From the NCBI GenBank assembly GCA_023416965.1, contig JAEZGJ010000175.1, positions 1 to 35,795 of the forward strand: DNA of 35,795 nucleotides, given 5' to 3'. Positions 22,596-30,450 of this stretch are shown in pieces (the first letter of the stretch is position 1; every line of letters begins with the position of its first letter). A program made the position numbers and the translations under genes. The notes under the pieces are model-generated. The model did no database searches, was not told the DNA's origin, and saw only the letters and a program-made list of their open reading frames with translations. The stretch comes from Pseudomonadota bacterium (GTDB lineage: Bacteria > Pseudomonadota > Alphaproteobacteria > Rhizobiales > Phreatobacteraceae).

Positions 22596-25285
22596 GTCGT
22601 GCCTCCGGCTCCCGCGACCAGCACCGCCACCGGCAGGGCGGTGAGCAGCTCGCCCACCTTCAGGCCGCCCGCGGGAGCGGCGATGTCGCGCCGGCGCAGC
22701 ACGTCGTGGTAGCGGCCTTCCGGCAGGGCGACGGTGCCCTGCGGCGCAGCGCCGCCGGGAAAGCGATGCGCCACCACGATGAGCCGCTCGGTCCGCTCGC
22801 CGCGCATGAAGGCGACGAGGGAATCGTCTTCGGTGGCGAGCGCCTCGTAGGGCGCGGCGAAGAGCGCCGGCCTGTCGCGGCGCAGCCCGAGGAGACGCTG
22901 GACGGCGGCGGTCTTGGCGAAGCCGGAGAGCACGTCCTCGGCAGTCAGCGCCCGGTCGCGGCTGGCGGTGGCGCGTTTCAGCGCCTCGCGGCGGCGGACG
23001 AAATCGACCGGCCTGCGGTTGTCCGGGTCGACCAGGCTGAAATCCCAGGATTCCGCCCCCTGGTAGATGTCGGGCACGCCGGGAATGGTGAGCTTCAGCA
23101 CCGCCTGTGTCAGGCTGTTGGCGGCGCCCGCCGGCGCGATGTCCGCGACGAAGGCGGAGAGGTCGGTGGTGAAGCCCCCGTCGGCGAAGAGCGCATCCAC
23201 GGCCTCCATCAGCGCCGCCTCGTAGGTGGCGTTCGGCGCCGCCCAGCCCGTATTGAGCTTCGCCTCCCGCACCGACTTCTCCATGGCGGCGCGCACACGC
23301 TCGCGGAGCGTATCGGCGTCGCCCCCCTCGCCGTCGTGCGGCCAGAGCCCGATCAGCGTCTGGAACAGCAGCAGCAGGTCGGCGGGGTCGGGCGTCGTCT
23401 CGCGGTCGGCGAAGGCCTGCGACAGGCGTTCGTTCCAGCGCTCGATCGCCGCCACATAGGCGGGCGGCGTGCTGGCCAGCACGGCGAGACGGGCGCGCAG
23501 GTCCTCGCCCCTCTTGGTGTCGTGGGTCGAGGTGGTGAGCAGCGTCAGCGGCGCGTCCTTCTGGCGGCGGCGATTGGCCTCGTGGAAGGCGGAGGCCGCC
23601 ACCCCGAGCCGGCCGGGCTCGCCGCCCACCTCGTTGGCGGCAATGAAGCGCATGTAGCGGTAGAAGGCGGTGTCCTCGACGCCCTTGGCCATGACCGGGC
23701 CGGTGACCTGCTGGAAGCGCATGGCGAAGACCACAACCTCCTGCCGGCTGTAGCCGCTGCCCGGCTCGTCGACGATGTCGGTGGTGAGCAGCGATGCGAG
23801 GAAGTCGTAGACCGAGGCGTCGATGTCGCCGTTGGCGACCCTCGCCTCGGCCACCGCGCGCAGGATCTCCTCCCGGTCGGCAGTGGTTGCGCCCTCCTCG
23901 TCGATATAGGTCCGGTAGACGCGGAACGAGGCGATGATCTCGCGCAGCGCCCGCCTCAGCCCGTGGCGGGTGAAGTCCGCGCTCAAGGGGTTCGACTGGG
24001 CGATCCGCGCGGCGCTCGAGGCCAGGGCGGAGAGTTCGCTGGCGAATTCGTTGTCGATGCAGGTGAGCTTGGCCTCGCGCGCGATGCGGGCGAAGGGGCG
24101 CCGGTCGCCGGTGAAGCGCCGGTAGAACTGCGTCAGCGCCGCCTCGCCCTTCGGGTCGACCAGGAGGCCGGTGAGGAGATTGGTCGTCTCGTAGCCGGTG
24201 GTGCCGTCGGCGAGCCAGTCCTCGCGCAGCGCCTCGTGGGGCCCGAGGATCTTCTCCACGTGCAGGGTGATCGGCCGCGGCGCCTTCGCCCTCACGCGCA
24301 GGCAATAGGCCTTGGGATCGTAGAGCCCGTCGATGTGGTCGATCCTCAGCCCGTCCAGCACGCCGTCGGCGATGAGCCGGAAGACGAAGCCGTGGGCATG
24401 GTCGAACACGGCCGGCTGCTCCATCCTGAGGCCGGCGAGCTCGTTGACGTTGAAGAAGCGGCGGTAGTTGATGTCGTCCGCCGCCACGCGGAAGAAGGCG
24501 ATGCGCCAGCGCTGCTGGGCAATCAGACGGTCAAGCCTCGCCCAGGAGGCCTGGTCGCCCGGCGTGCCGCGGAACCGCGCCAGGGCCTCGTCCAGCGCCC
24601 GACGCACGGCGTCCGACCCCTCCACCTCGCCGCGCAGCCTCTCCTTCAGATCGCGCGCCCGTTCCTTCTCGTGCGGGCGGAAGGCGGCGAGATGGGCGAA
24701 GGCGTCGCCGAGCCTTTCCAACACCCGGTGGCGACGGCCGAGAACCTCGCCGTAGAGCGCCGGATGGACCGGCAGCACGTGGCTGTCATAGGCGGTGACG
24801 TCGAAGCCGCCGCGGGCCGGGTCGTAGCCGAGGGTGAGATGGCCGTTGGCCAGCGCCGCGCCATATTGCTCGCCGAGCACCGCCACCAGCACCTTGCCGG
24901 CGAGCCCCGGCGTGTCCGGCTGCCAGTCGATGTCGAACCAGCCCGCATAGTCGGACTGCTCCCCCCATTCCAGCACGTCGCGCCAGAACGGGTTGTCCGC
25001 TCCCACCCCCATGTGGTTCGGCACGAAGTCCAGGATGAGCCCGAGGCCATATTGCCGGAGCTGGGCGCCGAAGGCCTCGAAATCGGCGGCGCTGCCGAGC
25101 TCGGGATTGAGCCGGTTGTGGTCGACGATGTCGTAGCCGTGGGTGCTGCCCGCCCGCGCCAGCAGGATGGGAGAGGCATAGACGTGGCTGATGCCGAGAT
25201 CGCCGAGGTAGGGGACGATCTCCGCGGCCGCGGCGAAGCCGAAATCGCGATGGAACTGAAGCCGATAGGTGGCCCTCAAGGGCAT
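22592..25285 (-). CDS. treY: maltooligosyl trehalose synthase
   Basis: An 897-residue GH13 intramolecular transglucosylase that converts the reducing-end alpha-1,4 bond of a maltooligosaccharide to the alpha,alpha-1,1 bond of trehalose. The N-terminus (LRATYRLQFHRDFGF) and SHVYASPILLARAGSTHGYD at about residues 33-52 are diagnostic. The nucleophile is Asp316 in DGLRIDHIDGLYDP. It is translationally coupled to treZ, and GlgX can provide debranched substrate, so a complete glycogen-to-trehalose route is encoded. The ribosome-binding site at 25285 is weak. A near-consensus EcfG element lies about 40 bases upstream. Confidence 0.96.
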   Translation of the reverse strand: MPLRATYRLQFHRDFGFAAAAEIVPYLGDLGISHVYASPILLARAGSTHGYDIVDHNRLNPELGSAADFEAFGAQLRQYGLGLILDFVPNHMGVGADNPFWRDVLEWGEQSDYAGWFDIDWQPDTPGLAGKVLVAVLGEQYGAALANGHLTLGYDPARGGFDVTAYDSHVLPVHPALYGEVLGRRHRVLERLGDAFAHLAAFRPHEKERARDLKERLRGEVEGSDAVRRALDEALARFRGTPGDQASWARLDRLIAQQRWRIAFFRVAADDINYRRFFNVNELAGLRMEQPAVFDHAHGFVFRLIADGVLDGLRIDHIDGLYDPKAYCLRVRAKAPRPITLHVEKILGPHEALREDWLADGTTGYETTNLLTGLLVDPKGEAALTQFYRRFTGDRRPFARIAREAKLTCIDNEFASELSALASSAARIAQSNPLSADFTRHGLRRALREIIASFRVYRTYIDEEGATTADREEILRAVAEARVANGDIDASVYDFLASLLTTDIVDEPGSGYSRQEVVVFAMRFQQVTGPVMAKGVEDTAFYRYMRFIAANEVGGEPGRLGVAASAFHEANRRRQKDAPLTLLTTSTHDTKRGEDLRARLAVLASTPPAYVAAIERWNERLSQAFADRETTPDPADLLLLFQTLIGLWPHDGEGGDADTLRERVRAAMEKSVREAKLNTGWAAPNATYEAALMEAVDALFADGGFTTDLSAFVADIAPAGAANSLTQAVLKLTIPGVPDIYQGAESWDFSLVDPDNRRPVDFVRRREALKRATASRDRALTAEDVLSGFAKTAAVQRLLGLRRDRPALFAAPYEALATEDDSLVAFMRGERTERLIVVAHRFPGGAAPQGTVALPEGRYHDVLRRRDIAAPAGGLKVGELLTALPVAVLVAGAGGTT

Positions 25286-25323
25286 GCGGGGGGCTCGCCT
25301 GTGCCGGGTGGAGGAACCCAGAC

Positions 25324-25348
25324 AACGCGCGATGGGCGGATTCGTTCA
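25324..25348 (-). promoter_or_regulatory. possible weak EcfG-like promoter for treY-treZ
   Basis: On the minus strand, TGAAC (25344-25348) is followed by 16 bases and CGTT (25324-25327). Only the first base of the -35 differs from GGAAC. The position, about 40 bases before the treY ATG, is right. The mismatch is at a strongly conserved base, so this is tentative. Confidence 0.35.
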
Positions 25349-25377
25349 GAGCCGACGCTGCTCTCTGGCCGGCGCCT

Positions 25378-25401
25378 CCGTGACGCTTTCCCCGGTCACG
25401 G
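25378..25401. promoter_or_regulatory. inverted repeat in the treY/esterase divergent region
   Basis: CCGTGAC (25378-25384) and GTCACGG (25395-25401) are perfect reverse complements with a 10-base spacer. They lie in the 284-base gap between the divergent treY and carboxylesterase genes. Their form suits an operator for a dimeric regulator or a hairpin. No clear sigma70 promoter for the esterase is visible in the gap. Confidence 0.4.
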
Positions 25402-25415
25402 CCGCGCGCCAACGC

Positions 25416-25442
25416 CCATTCATCGCCCTCCCTTATGAATGG
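25416..25442. promoter_or_regulatory. second, AT-richer inverted repeat in the treY/esterase gap
   Basis: CCATTCAT (25416-25423) and ATGAATGG (25435-25442) are perfect 8-base reverse complements with an 11-base spacer. The arms are notably AT-rich for this genome, which favours a protein-binding site over chance. It lies 15 bases from the repeat at 25378-25401. Confidence 0.45.
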
Positions 25443-25569
25443 CTCGGAAAATGCGGTTTGCCGGTCGGGTTGCACGCTCCGTAGTCTCGTTCACCGTGGG
25501 ACGGAGCCGCGGCGACGGATTGCCGCCGCCGGCCACCCTCCCGCCACAACAAGAACGTGGGAGGCCGTC

Positions 25570-27324
25570 ATGGCGAGAGCGAGCGGAACCATCCGGGCGG
25601 CGGGGATCGCCGCCCTCCTCGGCCTGCAGGTCCTTACCGGGCCGGCCGCCGGCCAGGCCAGCCTACAGCGGGAGACCCGCTTCGGACCGGTCGTCGGCGC
25701 GGCAGATGCTGCCGGCGGCACCGTGAGCTGGAAGGGCGTCCCCTTCGCGCGGCCGCCCGTCGGCGAGCTGCGCTGGCGCCCGCCGGTGGATCCCGAGCCC
25801 TGGACGGCGCCGCGGCAGGCCACCGCCTTCGCCGAGGCCTGCGTCCAGTCCGGCCGGCTCTACGGCCCCGGCCTCAACAACCGCTACGACGAGACGATCG
25901 GCACCACCCTCGGCCGCACGCTGGGTTCGGAGGACTGCCTCTATCTCAACATCTGGAGCCCCGCCGCTCCCGCGAGCGCGCCGCGCCCGGTCATCGTCTG
26001 GGTCCATGGCGGCAGCAACATCACCGGCTACACCGCCGATCCCGTCTATGACGGCGCGATGCTGGCGCGCACCGCCGATGCCGTCGTGGTCTCCGTCCCC
26101 TACCGGCTCGGCATTTTCGGCTTCCTCGACGTCGCCCAGCTCCGCACCGGCGACCCCGCCGGCGATTCCGGCAATTTCGCCCTGCTCGACATCATCCAGG
26201 CCCTGCGCTTCGTGCGCGCCGACATCGCCCGTTTCGGCGGCGATCCCGCCCGCGTGACGCTGATGGGGGAATCCGCCGGGGCGGTGAACGTCTATGCGCT
26301 GATGACCTCGCCCCTGCTCGCCGGCGCCGAACCGAAGCTGTTCCACCGGCTCATCGGGCTCAGCGGCGGCATCTCGTCCGTGGCGAGCCTGCCGCCGGGC
26401 TCCATCGCGCCGATCATTCCCCGCCGCATCTGGGCAGCGCGGGGCGAGGCCCTGGTGGTGCAGTCGCTCATCGCCGACGGAACGGCCGCCGACGAGGCGG
26501 CCGCCAGGGCCCGTCTCGCCGGCCGCACCGGCGCCGAGATCGCCGCCTATCTGCGCGGCAAGTCCGCCGACGATCTGCTCACCACCGTGCTCCGGCGGCT
26601 GGTGCCGCGCGGCCAGGGCGGTTCCAACCCCATTCCCGATGGCCATGTGGTGCCGGAAGACCCGATCGCCGCCATCCGCGCGGGCCGCTATGTCGCCGTC
26701 CCCGTCCTTGCCGGCAACACCCGCGACGAGACCCGTCTCTTCCCCTCGCTCCTGGCGCTGAGGCCCGATCTCGGCGGCGTCAACGGCCGCCTGCTCGACG
26801 ATGCCGCCGTCTTCGCCCTCGCGTCCCGCTACGATCCCGACGGGCCGCCCGCCACCCGCATCGAGGACTGGATCCACCCGAACTACCTGCCTGTGGACGC
26901 GCCGCAGACCGGCTTCCTCGCCCGCAGCGCCGAGCTCGACCGCGTCTGGTTCGCCGCCCTGCGCGACGACGTGCTCGGCGCGCTGCGAGCCCGCCAGCCC
27001 GACGTCTGGCACTACCGCTTCGACTGGGACCGCCTTCCCGCGCCCTTCGACATCGTCTACGGCGCCGCCCACGCCTTCGACCTGCCCTTCGTCTTCGGCA
27101 ATTTCGGCCCCTCGCTTTATGCCCGCATTTCCTTCTCGCGCCGCAACGAGCCCGGCCGCCTTGCCCTGTCACGGGTGATGATGGGGAGCATCGGCGCCTT
27201 CGCGCGCTCCGGCGATCCCAATGTCGAGGCCCTCGGCCGCCCCTGGAAGCCCTGGCCCGCGCAGATCGTCTTCGACGCCGACGACACGGCGCCGCGCATC
27301 ACGGAGCGGGAAGGAGGGAAGTGA
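25570..27324 (+). CDS. exported type-B carboxylesterase
   Basis: A 584-residue alpha/beta-hydrolase of the carboxylesterase type-B (para-nitrobenzyl esterase/cholinesterase-like) family. A signal peptide is evident: basic start, hydrophobic GIAALLGLQVLTG, then an Ala-x-Gly-Gln type cleavage region near residue 28. The oxyanion motif PVIVWVHGGSN and nucleophile Ser235 in LMGESAGAVNVYAL are clear. Candidate acid and His lie in GNTRDETRLF and YGAAHAFDLPFVFGN. It is probably periplasmic or secreted and hydrolyses esters of unknown nature. The ATG at 25570 has GGGAGG upstream. It is divergent from treY but has no evident pathway link to trehalose. Confidence 0.9.
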   Translation: MARASGTIRAAGIAALLGLQVLTGPAAGQASLQRETRFGPVVGAADAAGGTVSWKGVPFARPPVGELRWRPPVDPEPWTAPRQATAFAEACVQSGRLYGPGLNNRYDETIGTTLGRTLGSEDCLYLNIWSPAAPASAPRPVIVWVHGGSNITGYTADPVYDGAMLARTADAVVVSVPYRLGIFGFLDVAQLRTGDPAGDSGNFALLDIIQALRFVRADIARFGGDPARVTLMGESAGAVNVYALMTSPLLAGAEPKLFHRLIGLSGGISSVASLPPGSIAPIIPRRIWAARGEALVVQSLIADGTAADEAAARARLAGRTGAEIAAYLRGKSADDLLTTVLRRLVPRGQGGSNPIPDGHVVPEDPIAAIRAGRYVAVPVLAGNTRDETRLFPSLLALRPDLGGVNGRLLDDAAVFALASRYDPDGPPATRIEDWIHPNYLPVDAPQTGFLARSAELDRVWFAALRDDVLGALRARQPDVWHYRFDWDRLPAPFDIVYGAAHAFDLPFVFGNFGPSLYARISFSRRNEPGRLALSRVMMGSIGAFARSGDPNVEALGRPWKPWPAQIVFDADDTAPRITEREGGK

Positions 27325-27360
27325 GGAATTGATGCCGGCCACGGCGGCGGCGCGATGGAA

Positions 27361-27445
27361 TGGTGCCCCTAGCCGGGATCGAACCAGCACTCCTTGCGGA
27401 ACTCGATTTTGAGTCGAGCGCGTCTACCAATTCCGCCATAGGGGC
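27361..27445 (-). tRNA. tRNA-Leu(CAA)
   Basis: Read on the minus strand, GCCCCTA (from 27445) pairs with TAGGGGC to form the acceptor stem. The anticodon stem CTCGA/TCGAG encloses a CTCAAAA loop with anticodon CAA, reading UUG. A long class-II variable arm (TTCCGCAAGGAGT) and the T-loop GGTTCGATCC follow. The CCA end is encoded (27361-27363). A good sigma70 promoter lies 12 bases upstream. Confidence 0.96.
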
Positions 27446-27457
27446 AACGCGCGGCGG

Positions 27458-27485
27458 ACTATAGTCACGCCCGGCCGCCGGTCAA
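27458..27485 (-). promoter_or_regulatory. sigma70-type promoter of tRNA-Leu
   Basis: On the minus strand, TTGACC (27480-27485) is followed by 16 bases and TATAGT (27458-27463), both close to consensus. The tRNA 5' end is at 27445, so the precursor leader would be only a few bases long. Confidence 0.75.
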
Positions 27486-27508
27486 CGCCGCGCGCGGCGG
27501 CGGCGGGC

Positions 27509-27537
27509 TTGACTATGGTCCCGCCGGCGCCAATTTT
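27509..27537 (+). promoter_or_regulatory. sigma70-type promoter giving a leaderless sdhAF4 transcript
   Basis: TTGACT (27509-27514), 17 bases, then AATTTT (27532-27537). The expected transcript start, 6-7 bases downstream, falls at 27543-27544, on the ATG of the next gene. The -35 lies 23 bases from the -35 of the opposite-strand tRNA promoter. Confidence 0.55.
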
Positions 27538-27543
27538 CCGGCC

Positions 27544-27789
27544 ATGAGCGAGAACCCTGTCTTTTCCACAGCCGTCGCCATCGACCAGCCGACCGCCCGC
27601 ATCGAGACCCCGGTGAAGGTCCTGTCGGAGGCGGCGAAGCGCGCCCTGGCAGAGGCGGCCGAACGCCGCGCCGCCCTCGACGCCAAGGCGGCGGAACTCG
27701 CCGCCAATCCGGAGGTGCACGGGCGCGGCGGCGCCGATCCCGTGCGCTACGACGACTGGGAGGTCGGCGGCATCGCTGTCGACTTCTAG
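27544..27789 (+). CDS. SdhAF4-family (DUF1674) succinate dehydrogenase assembly factor
   Basis: An 81-residue protein whose C-terminus (GRGGADPVRYDDWEVGGIAV then DF) is the DUF1674/SDHAF4 signature. In mitochondria SDHAF4 binds flavinylated SdhA and aids its joining to SdhB; bacterial homologues are presumed similar. The N-terminal half is an Ala/Glu/Lys-rich helix. There is no Shine-Dalgarno sequence before the ATG at 27544. A promoter ends 6 bases upstream, so translation from a leaderless mRNA is likely. It is tail-to-tail with gloB (14 bases apart) and not near sdh genes in this window. Confidence 0.85.
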   Translation: MSENPVFSTAVAIDQPTARIETPVKVLSEAAKRALAEAAERRAALDAKAAELAANPEVHGRGGADPVRYDDWEVGGIAVDF

Positions 27790-27803
27790 AGGGTCGCCCC
27801 GCC

Positions 27804-28571
27804 TCAGGCCTTGTTCTTGCGTTCGCGCAGCTCGGCGAAGACCTCCGCCGGCAGCCGCCCCCGCATGCCGAGCACGGCGGCGATGGCGGCATCGTCGGCG
27901 CGCAGGAACGGGTTCGTCGCCTTCTCCTGGCCGATGGTGGTCGGAAGCGTCGGCTTGCCGGCCTCGCGCAGCCGGAAGACCTCCTCGGCCCGCGCCTTCA
28001 GCGCCGCGTTGTCGGGATCGACGGTGAGCGAGAACCTGGCGTTGGAAGCGGTGTATTCGTGGCCGCAATAGACGGCGGTGTCGTCGGGCAGCGCCCGCAG
28101 CACCTTCAGCGCCTCCCACATCTGCTGCGGGGTGCCTTCGAAGAGGCGGCCGCAGCCGAGCGAGAACAGCGTGTCGCCGGAGAACAGGATCCTCTCGCTC
28201 GCGAAATGATAGACGATGTGGCCGACCGTGTGGCCGGGCGTGTCGATGACGTCCGCCTCGAGCGAGCCGAAGCGGGCCTTGCCACCGGGGGCCACCGTCT
28301 CGTCCACCAGCGGGATGCGGTGGGCATCCGCCGCATTGGCGATGACATGGGCCTTCGTCGCCGCCTTCACCGCCTCGATGCCCTGGACATGGTCCGGATG
28401 GTGATGGGTGACGAGGATATGGCTGATGGTCCAGCCCTTCTCCTTCGCCGCCGCCAGCACCGGCTCCGCCTCCGGCACGTCGATCGCGGCCGTCGCGCCG
28501 GTGGCGCGGTCATGGATCAGCGCGCCGAAATTGTCGCTGAGGCAGGTGAACATGTGAACATCGGCGGCCAT
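27804..28571 (-). CDS. gloB: hydroxyacylglutathione hydrolase (glyoxalase II)
   Basis: A 255-residue metallo-beta-lactamase-fold glyoxalase II that hydrolyses S-lactoylglutathione to lactate and glutathione in methylglyoxal detoxification. The dinuclear metal motif T-H-H-H-P-D-H is at residues 55-61. DTPGHTVGHIVYH and FSGDTLFSLGCGRLFEG carry further ligands, and the C-terminal HAGH domain shows CGHEYTASNARF. The ATG at 28571 has GGAG six bases upstream; an ATG two codons earlier (28577) directly abuts that GGAG and is less likely. It is divergent from the methyltransferase gene, an arrangement frequent in Rhizobiales. Confidence 0.95.
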   Translation of the reverse strand: MAADVHMFTCLSDNFGALIHDRATGATAAIDVPEAEPVLAAAKEKGWTISHILVTHHHPDHVQGIEAVKAATKAHVIANAADAHRIPLVDETVAPGGKARFGSLEADVIDTPGHTVGHIVYHFASERILFSGDTLFSLGCGRLFEGTPQQMWEALKVLRALPDDTAVYCGHEYTASNARFSLTVDPDNAALKARAEEVFRLREAGKPTLPTTIGQEKATNPFLRADDAAIAAVLGMRGRLPAEVFAELRERKNKA

Positions 28572-28700
28572 GCGCATCTCCGGGGTGAGGGGGGTGGTTC
28601 GTAACCGTTCATCCTGGCGGGTATATGTCATTGCCTGCGGCCCGTGGCCATTCCATTCTCCCGCCACCGGCACCCCGCCGGCCGCCGCGAAGGGTTCGGC

Positions 28701-29456
28701 TTGTCTGACGTCATCGACCTGCGCGCCTTCTATTCCTCGCCGCTCGGCATGGTCGCGCGGCGCATGGTGACGCGCGCGGTGCGCACCCACTGGCCCTCGG
28801 CCCGCGGCATGCTCACCGTCGGTCTCGGCTATTGCACGCCCTATCTCGGCATCTTCCGGGAGGAGGCCGACCGCTCCCTCGCCTTCATGCCGGCGCGCCA
28901 GGGCGTCATCTCATGGCCGACGGCAAGGCCCGGCCGCTCCGCCCTCGTCGAGGACGACATGCTGCCGCTGGCCGATGCCGCCGTCGACCGCCTGCTCATC
29001 GTCCATGCGCTGGAAGTGTCGAACGACGTCCAGGCCCTGCTGCGCGAGGCCTGGCGGGTGCTGGCAGCCGGCGGCAAGGTGCTGGCCGTCGTCCCCAACC
29101 GCCGCGGCCTCTGGGCGCAGCGCGACACCACGCCCTTCGGGCAGGGCCGGCCCTATTCGGCCCGCCAGCTCACCGAGCTGATGCGCCAGTCCTCCTTCAC
29201 GCCGGTGGCCTGGAGTCAGGCGCTCTGGGTGCCGCCCATCAGCACCGCCCTGGTCCTGCGCTCGGCCATGGCCTGGGAGCGCATGGGCTCGGCGCTGACC
29301 CTGCCCTTCGCCGGCGTCCATCTCGTCGAGGCGACGAAGCAGGTCTACAAGCCCGCCCCGCTCCGCCGCGAGCGCACGGTGGAGATCTTCCGCCCCGTCC
29401 TCGCGCCCCAGCCGGCGGCGCGCGGCGCCGAGACCCTTCGCCACGCGGCGGACTAG
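28701..29456 (+). CDS. class I SAM-dependent methyltransferase (type 11-like)
   Basis: A 251-residue Rossmann-fold methyltransferase. The SAM-binding region is at about residues 38-50 (GMLTVGLGYCTPYLG). An acidic turn, EDDMLPLADAAVDRLLIVHAL, resembles motif II of methyltransferase 11, and LREAWRVLAAGGKVLAVVPN is a typical post-motif. The substrate is unknown. TTG at 28701 is chosen because GAAGGG lies six bases upstream and the product starts MSDVIDLRAFYSS; a longer form from GTG at 28644 has no ribosome-binding site. Its TAG stop shares the palindrome CTAG with the stop of the opposite-strand XRE gene. Confidence 0.8.
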   Translation: MSDVIDLRAFYSSPLGMVARRMVTRAVRTHWPSARGMLTVGLGYCTPYLGIFREEADRSLAFMPARQGVISWPTARPGRSALVEDDMLPLADAAVDRLLIVHALEVSNDVQALLREAWRVLAAGGKVLAVVPNRRGLWAQRDTTPFGQGRPYSARQLTELMRQSSFTPVAWSQALWVPPISTALVLRSAMAWERMGSALTLPFAGVHLVEATKQVYKPAPLRRERTVEIFRPVLAPQPAARGAETLRHAAD

Positions 29457-29818
29457 CGCCCCGGCAGCTTCGACTTCAGCACGAAGAGCAACTCGCCGAT
29501 CTCCTCGTCGGAGAGAAGGGATACCCGCCGCGCCAAAAGGTTGGCGAGTTCGGTCGCCTGCGGCGACAGGCCGGAGGTGTCGATGACGATGCGCGGATGG
29601 GAGATCTCGGCGAGCTTCGCCAGCTCCTCCGCCTCGTCCCAGATGATGCCGAAATAGGCGATGATGCGCTGGATCAGGTACCAGCTCGGGCGGCCGCGCT
29701 TGCCGTGCTCCAGCGCCGAGAGATAGGCGGGCGAGACGCCCACCGCCTCCGCCATGGCGGTGAGGGTGGCGCCCCGCTCCTCGCGCAGGGCGCGGACACG
29801 GGCGCCGAACGGCGTCAT
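29453..29818 (-). CDS. XRE-family helix-turn-helix regulator
   Basis: A 121-residue protein. Residues 4-60 form a Cro/C1-type helix-turn-helix (VRALREERGATLTAMAEAVG, then SPAYLSALEHGKRGRPS). A conserved C-terminal region follows (PRIVIDTSGLSPQATELANL). It is probably a cytoplasmic DNA-binding repressor or activator; the target is unknown. Its ATG overlaps the cmk stop (ATGA at 29815-29818), so it is translated with cmk and aroA. Its stop overlaps that of the methyltransferase on the other strand. Many relatives have rpsA after cmk; here this regulator takes the place. Confidence 0.85.
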   Translation of the reverse strand: MTPFGARVRALREERGATLTAMAEAVGVSPAYLSALEHGKRGRPSWYLIQRIIAYFGIIWDEAEELAKLAEISHPRIVIDTSGLSPQATELANLLARRVSLLSDEEIGELLFVLKSKLPGR

Positions 29819-30450
29819 CGCCGCCGGGCCTCGACGGCCGCCAGCGCCGCCGCCAGCGCCGCCTCGATGCCGAGATTCGTGGTGTCCAGCGTCACCGCGT
29901 CCGCCGCAACCGTCAGCGGCGCGTCGGCCCGGCCGGAATCGCGTTCATCGCGGCGGGCGATGTCGGCGAGCACGGCGGCGAGCGCCTCCTCCGTGTCGGC
30001 GCATTCGCCGCGGCCGACCAGTTCGCGGAAGCGCCGCCTTGCCCGCTCCTGCGGACTCGCGGTGACGAAGAGCTTGGCTTCGGCATCAGGCGCGATCACC
30101 GTGCCGATGTCGCGACCGTCCAGCACCGCCCCGCCCGCCTGGGCCACGAAGGCGCGCTGCAGTTCGAGGAGGGCGCGGCGCACCGGCCCGTGGGCGGCGA
30201 CCACGGAAGCGGCCTCGCCCGCCTCGCGGCTGCGCAGCCTCTCCGCGTCGAGATCGGCGAGGTCGAGATTTTCGGCGATCGCGGCGGCGATCTCGACATT
30301 GTCGAGCGGGAAGCCGCGGTCGCGCATGATCTGGCCGACGCCGCGATAGAGCAGCCCGGTGTCGAGATGCGGCAGGCCGTAATGGGCGGCGATGCGGCGG
30401 GCGAGCGTACCCTTGCCCGAGGCCGCCGGACCGTCGATGGCGATGATCAC
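29815..30450 (-). CDS. cmk: cytidylate kinase
   Basis: A 211-residue (d)CMP kinase that makes CDP or dCDP from CMP or dCMP and ATP. The P-loop GPAASGKGT is at residues 7-15, and LDGRDIGTVIAPDA and VAADAVTLDTTNLGIE are family blocks. The start is GTG at 30450, overlapping the aroA stop as GTGA, and the stop overlaps the XRE start. aroA-cmk is a widely conserved pair. Confidence 0.95.
   Translation of the reverse strand: MIIAIDGPAASGKGTLARRIAAHYGLPHLDTGLLYRGVGQIMRDRGFPLDNVEIAAAIAENLDLADLDAERLRSREAGEAASVVAAHGPVRRALLELQRAFVAQAGGAVLDGRDIGTVIAPDAEAKLFVTASPQERARRRFRELVGRGECADTEEALAAVLADIARRDERDSGRADAPLTVAADAVTLDTTNLGIEAALAAALAAVEARRR

Noticed and set aside
22706..25438. 910-codon plus-strand open frame antisense to treY
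   Set aside because: It covers treY end to end with no family motif. High GC produces such frames throughout this window.
28572..28700. Promoters in the gloB/methyltransferase gap around TATATG at 28622
   Set aside because: A -10-like hexamer is present but no acceptable -35 at 16-18 bases on either strand, and no GGAAC/CGTT pair.
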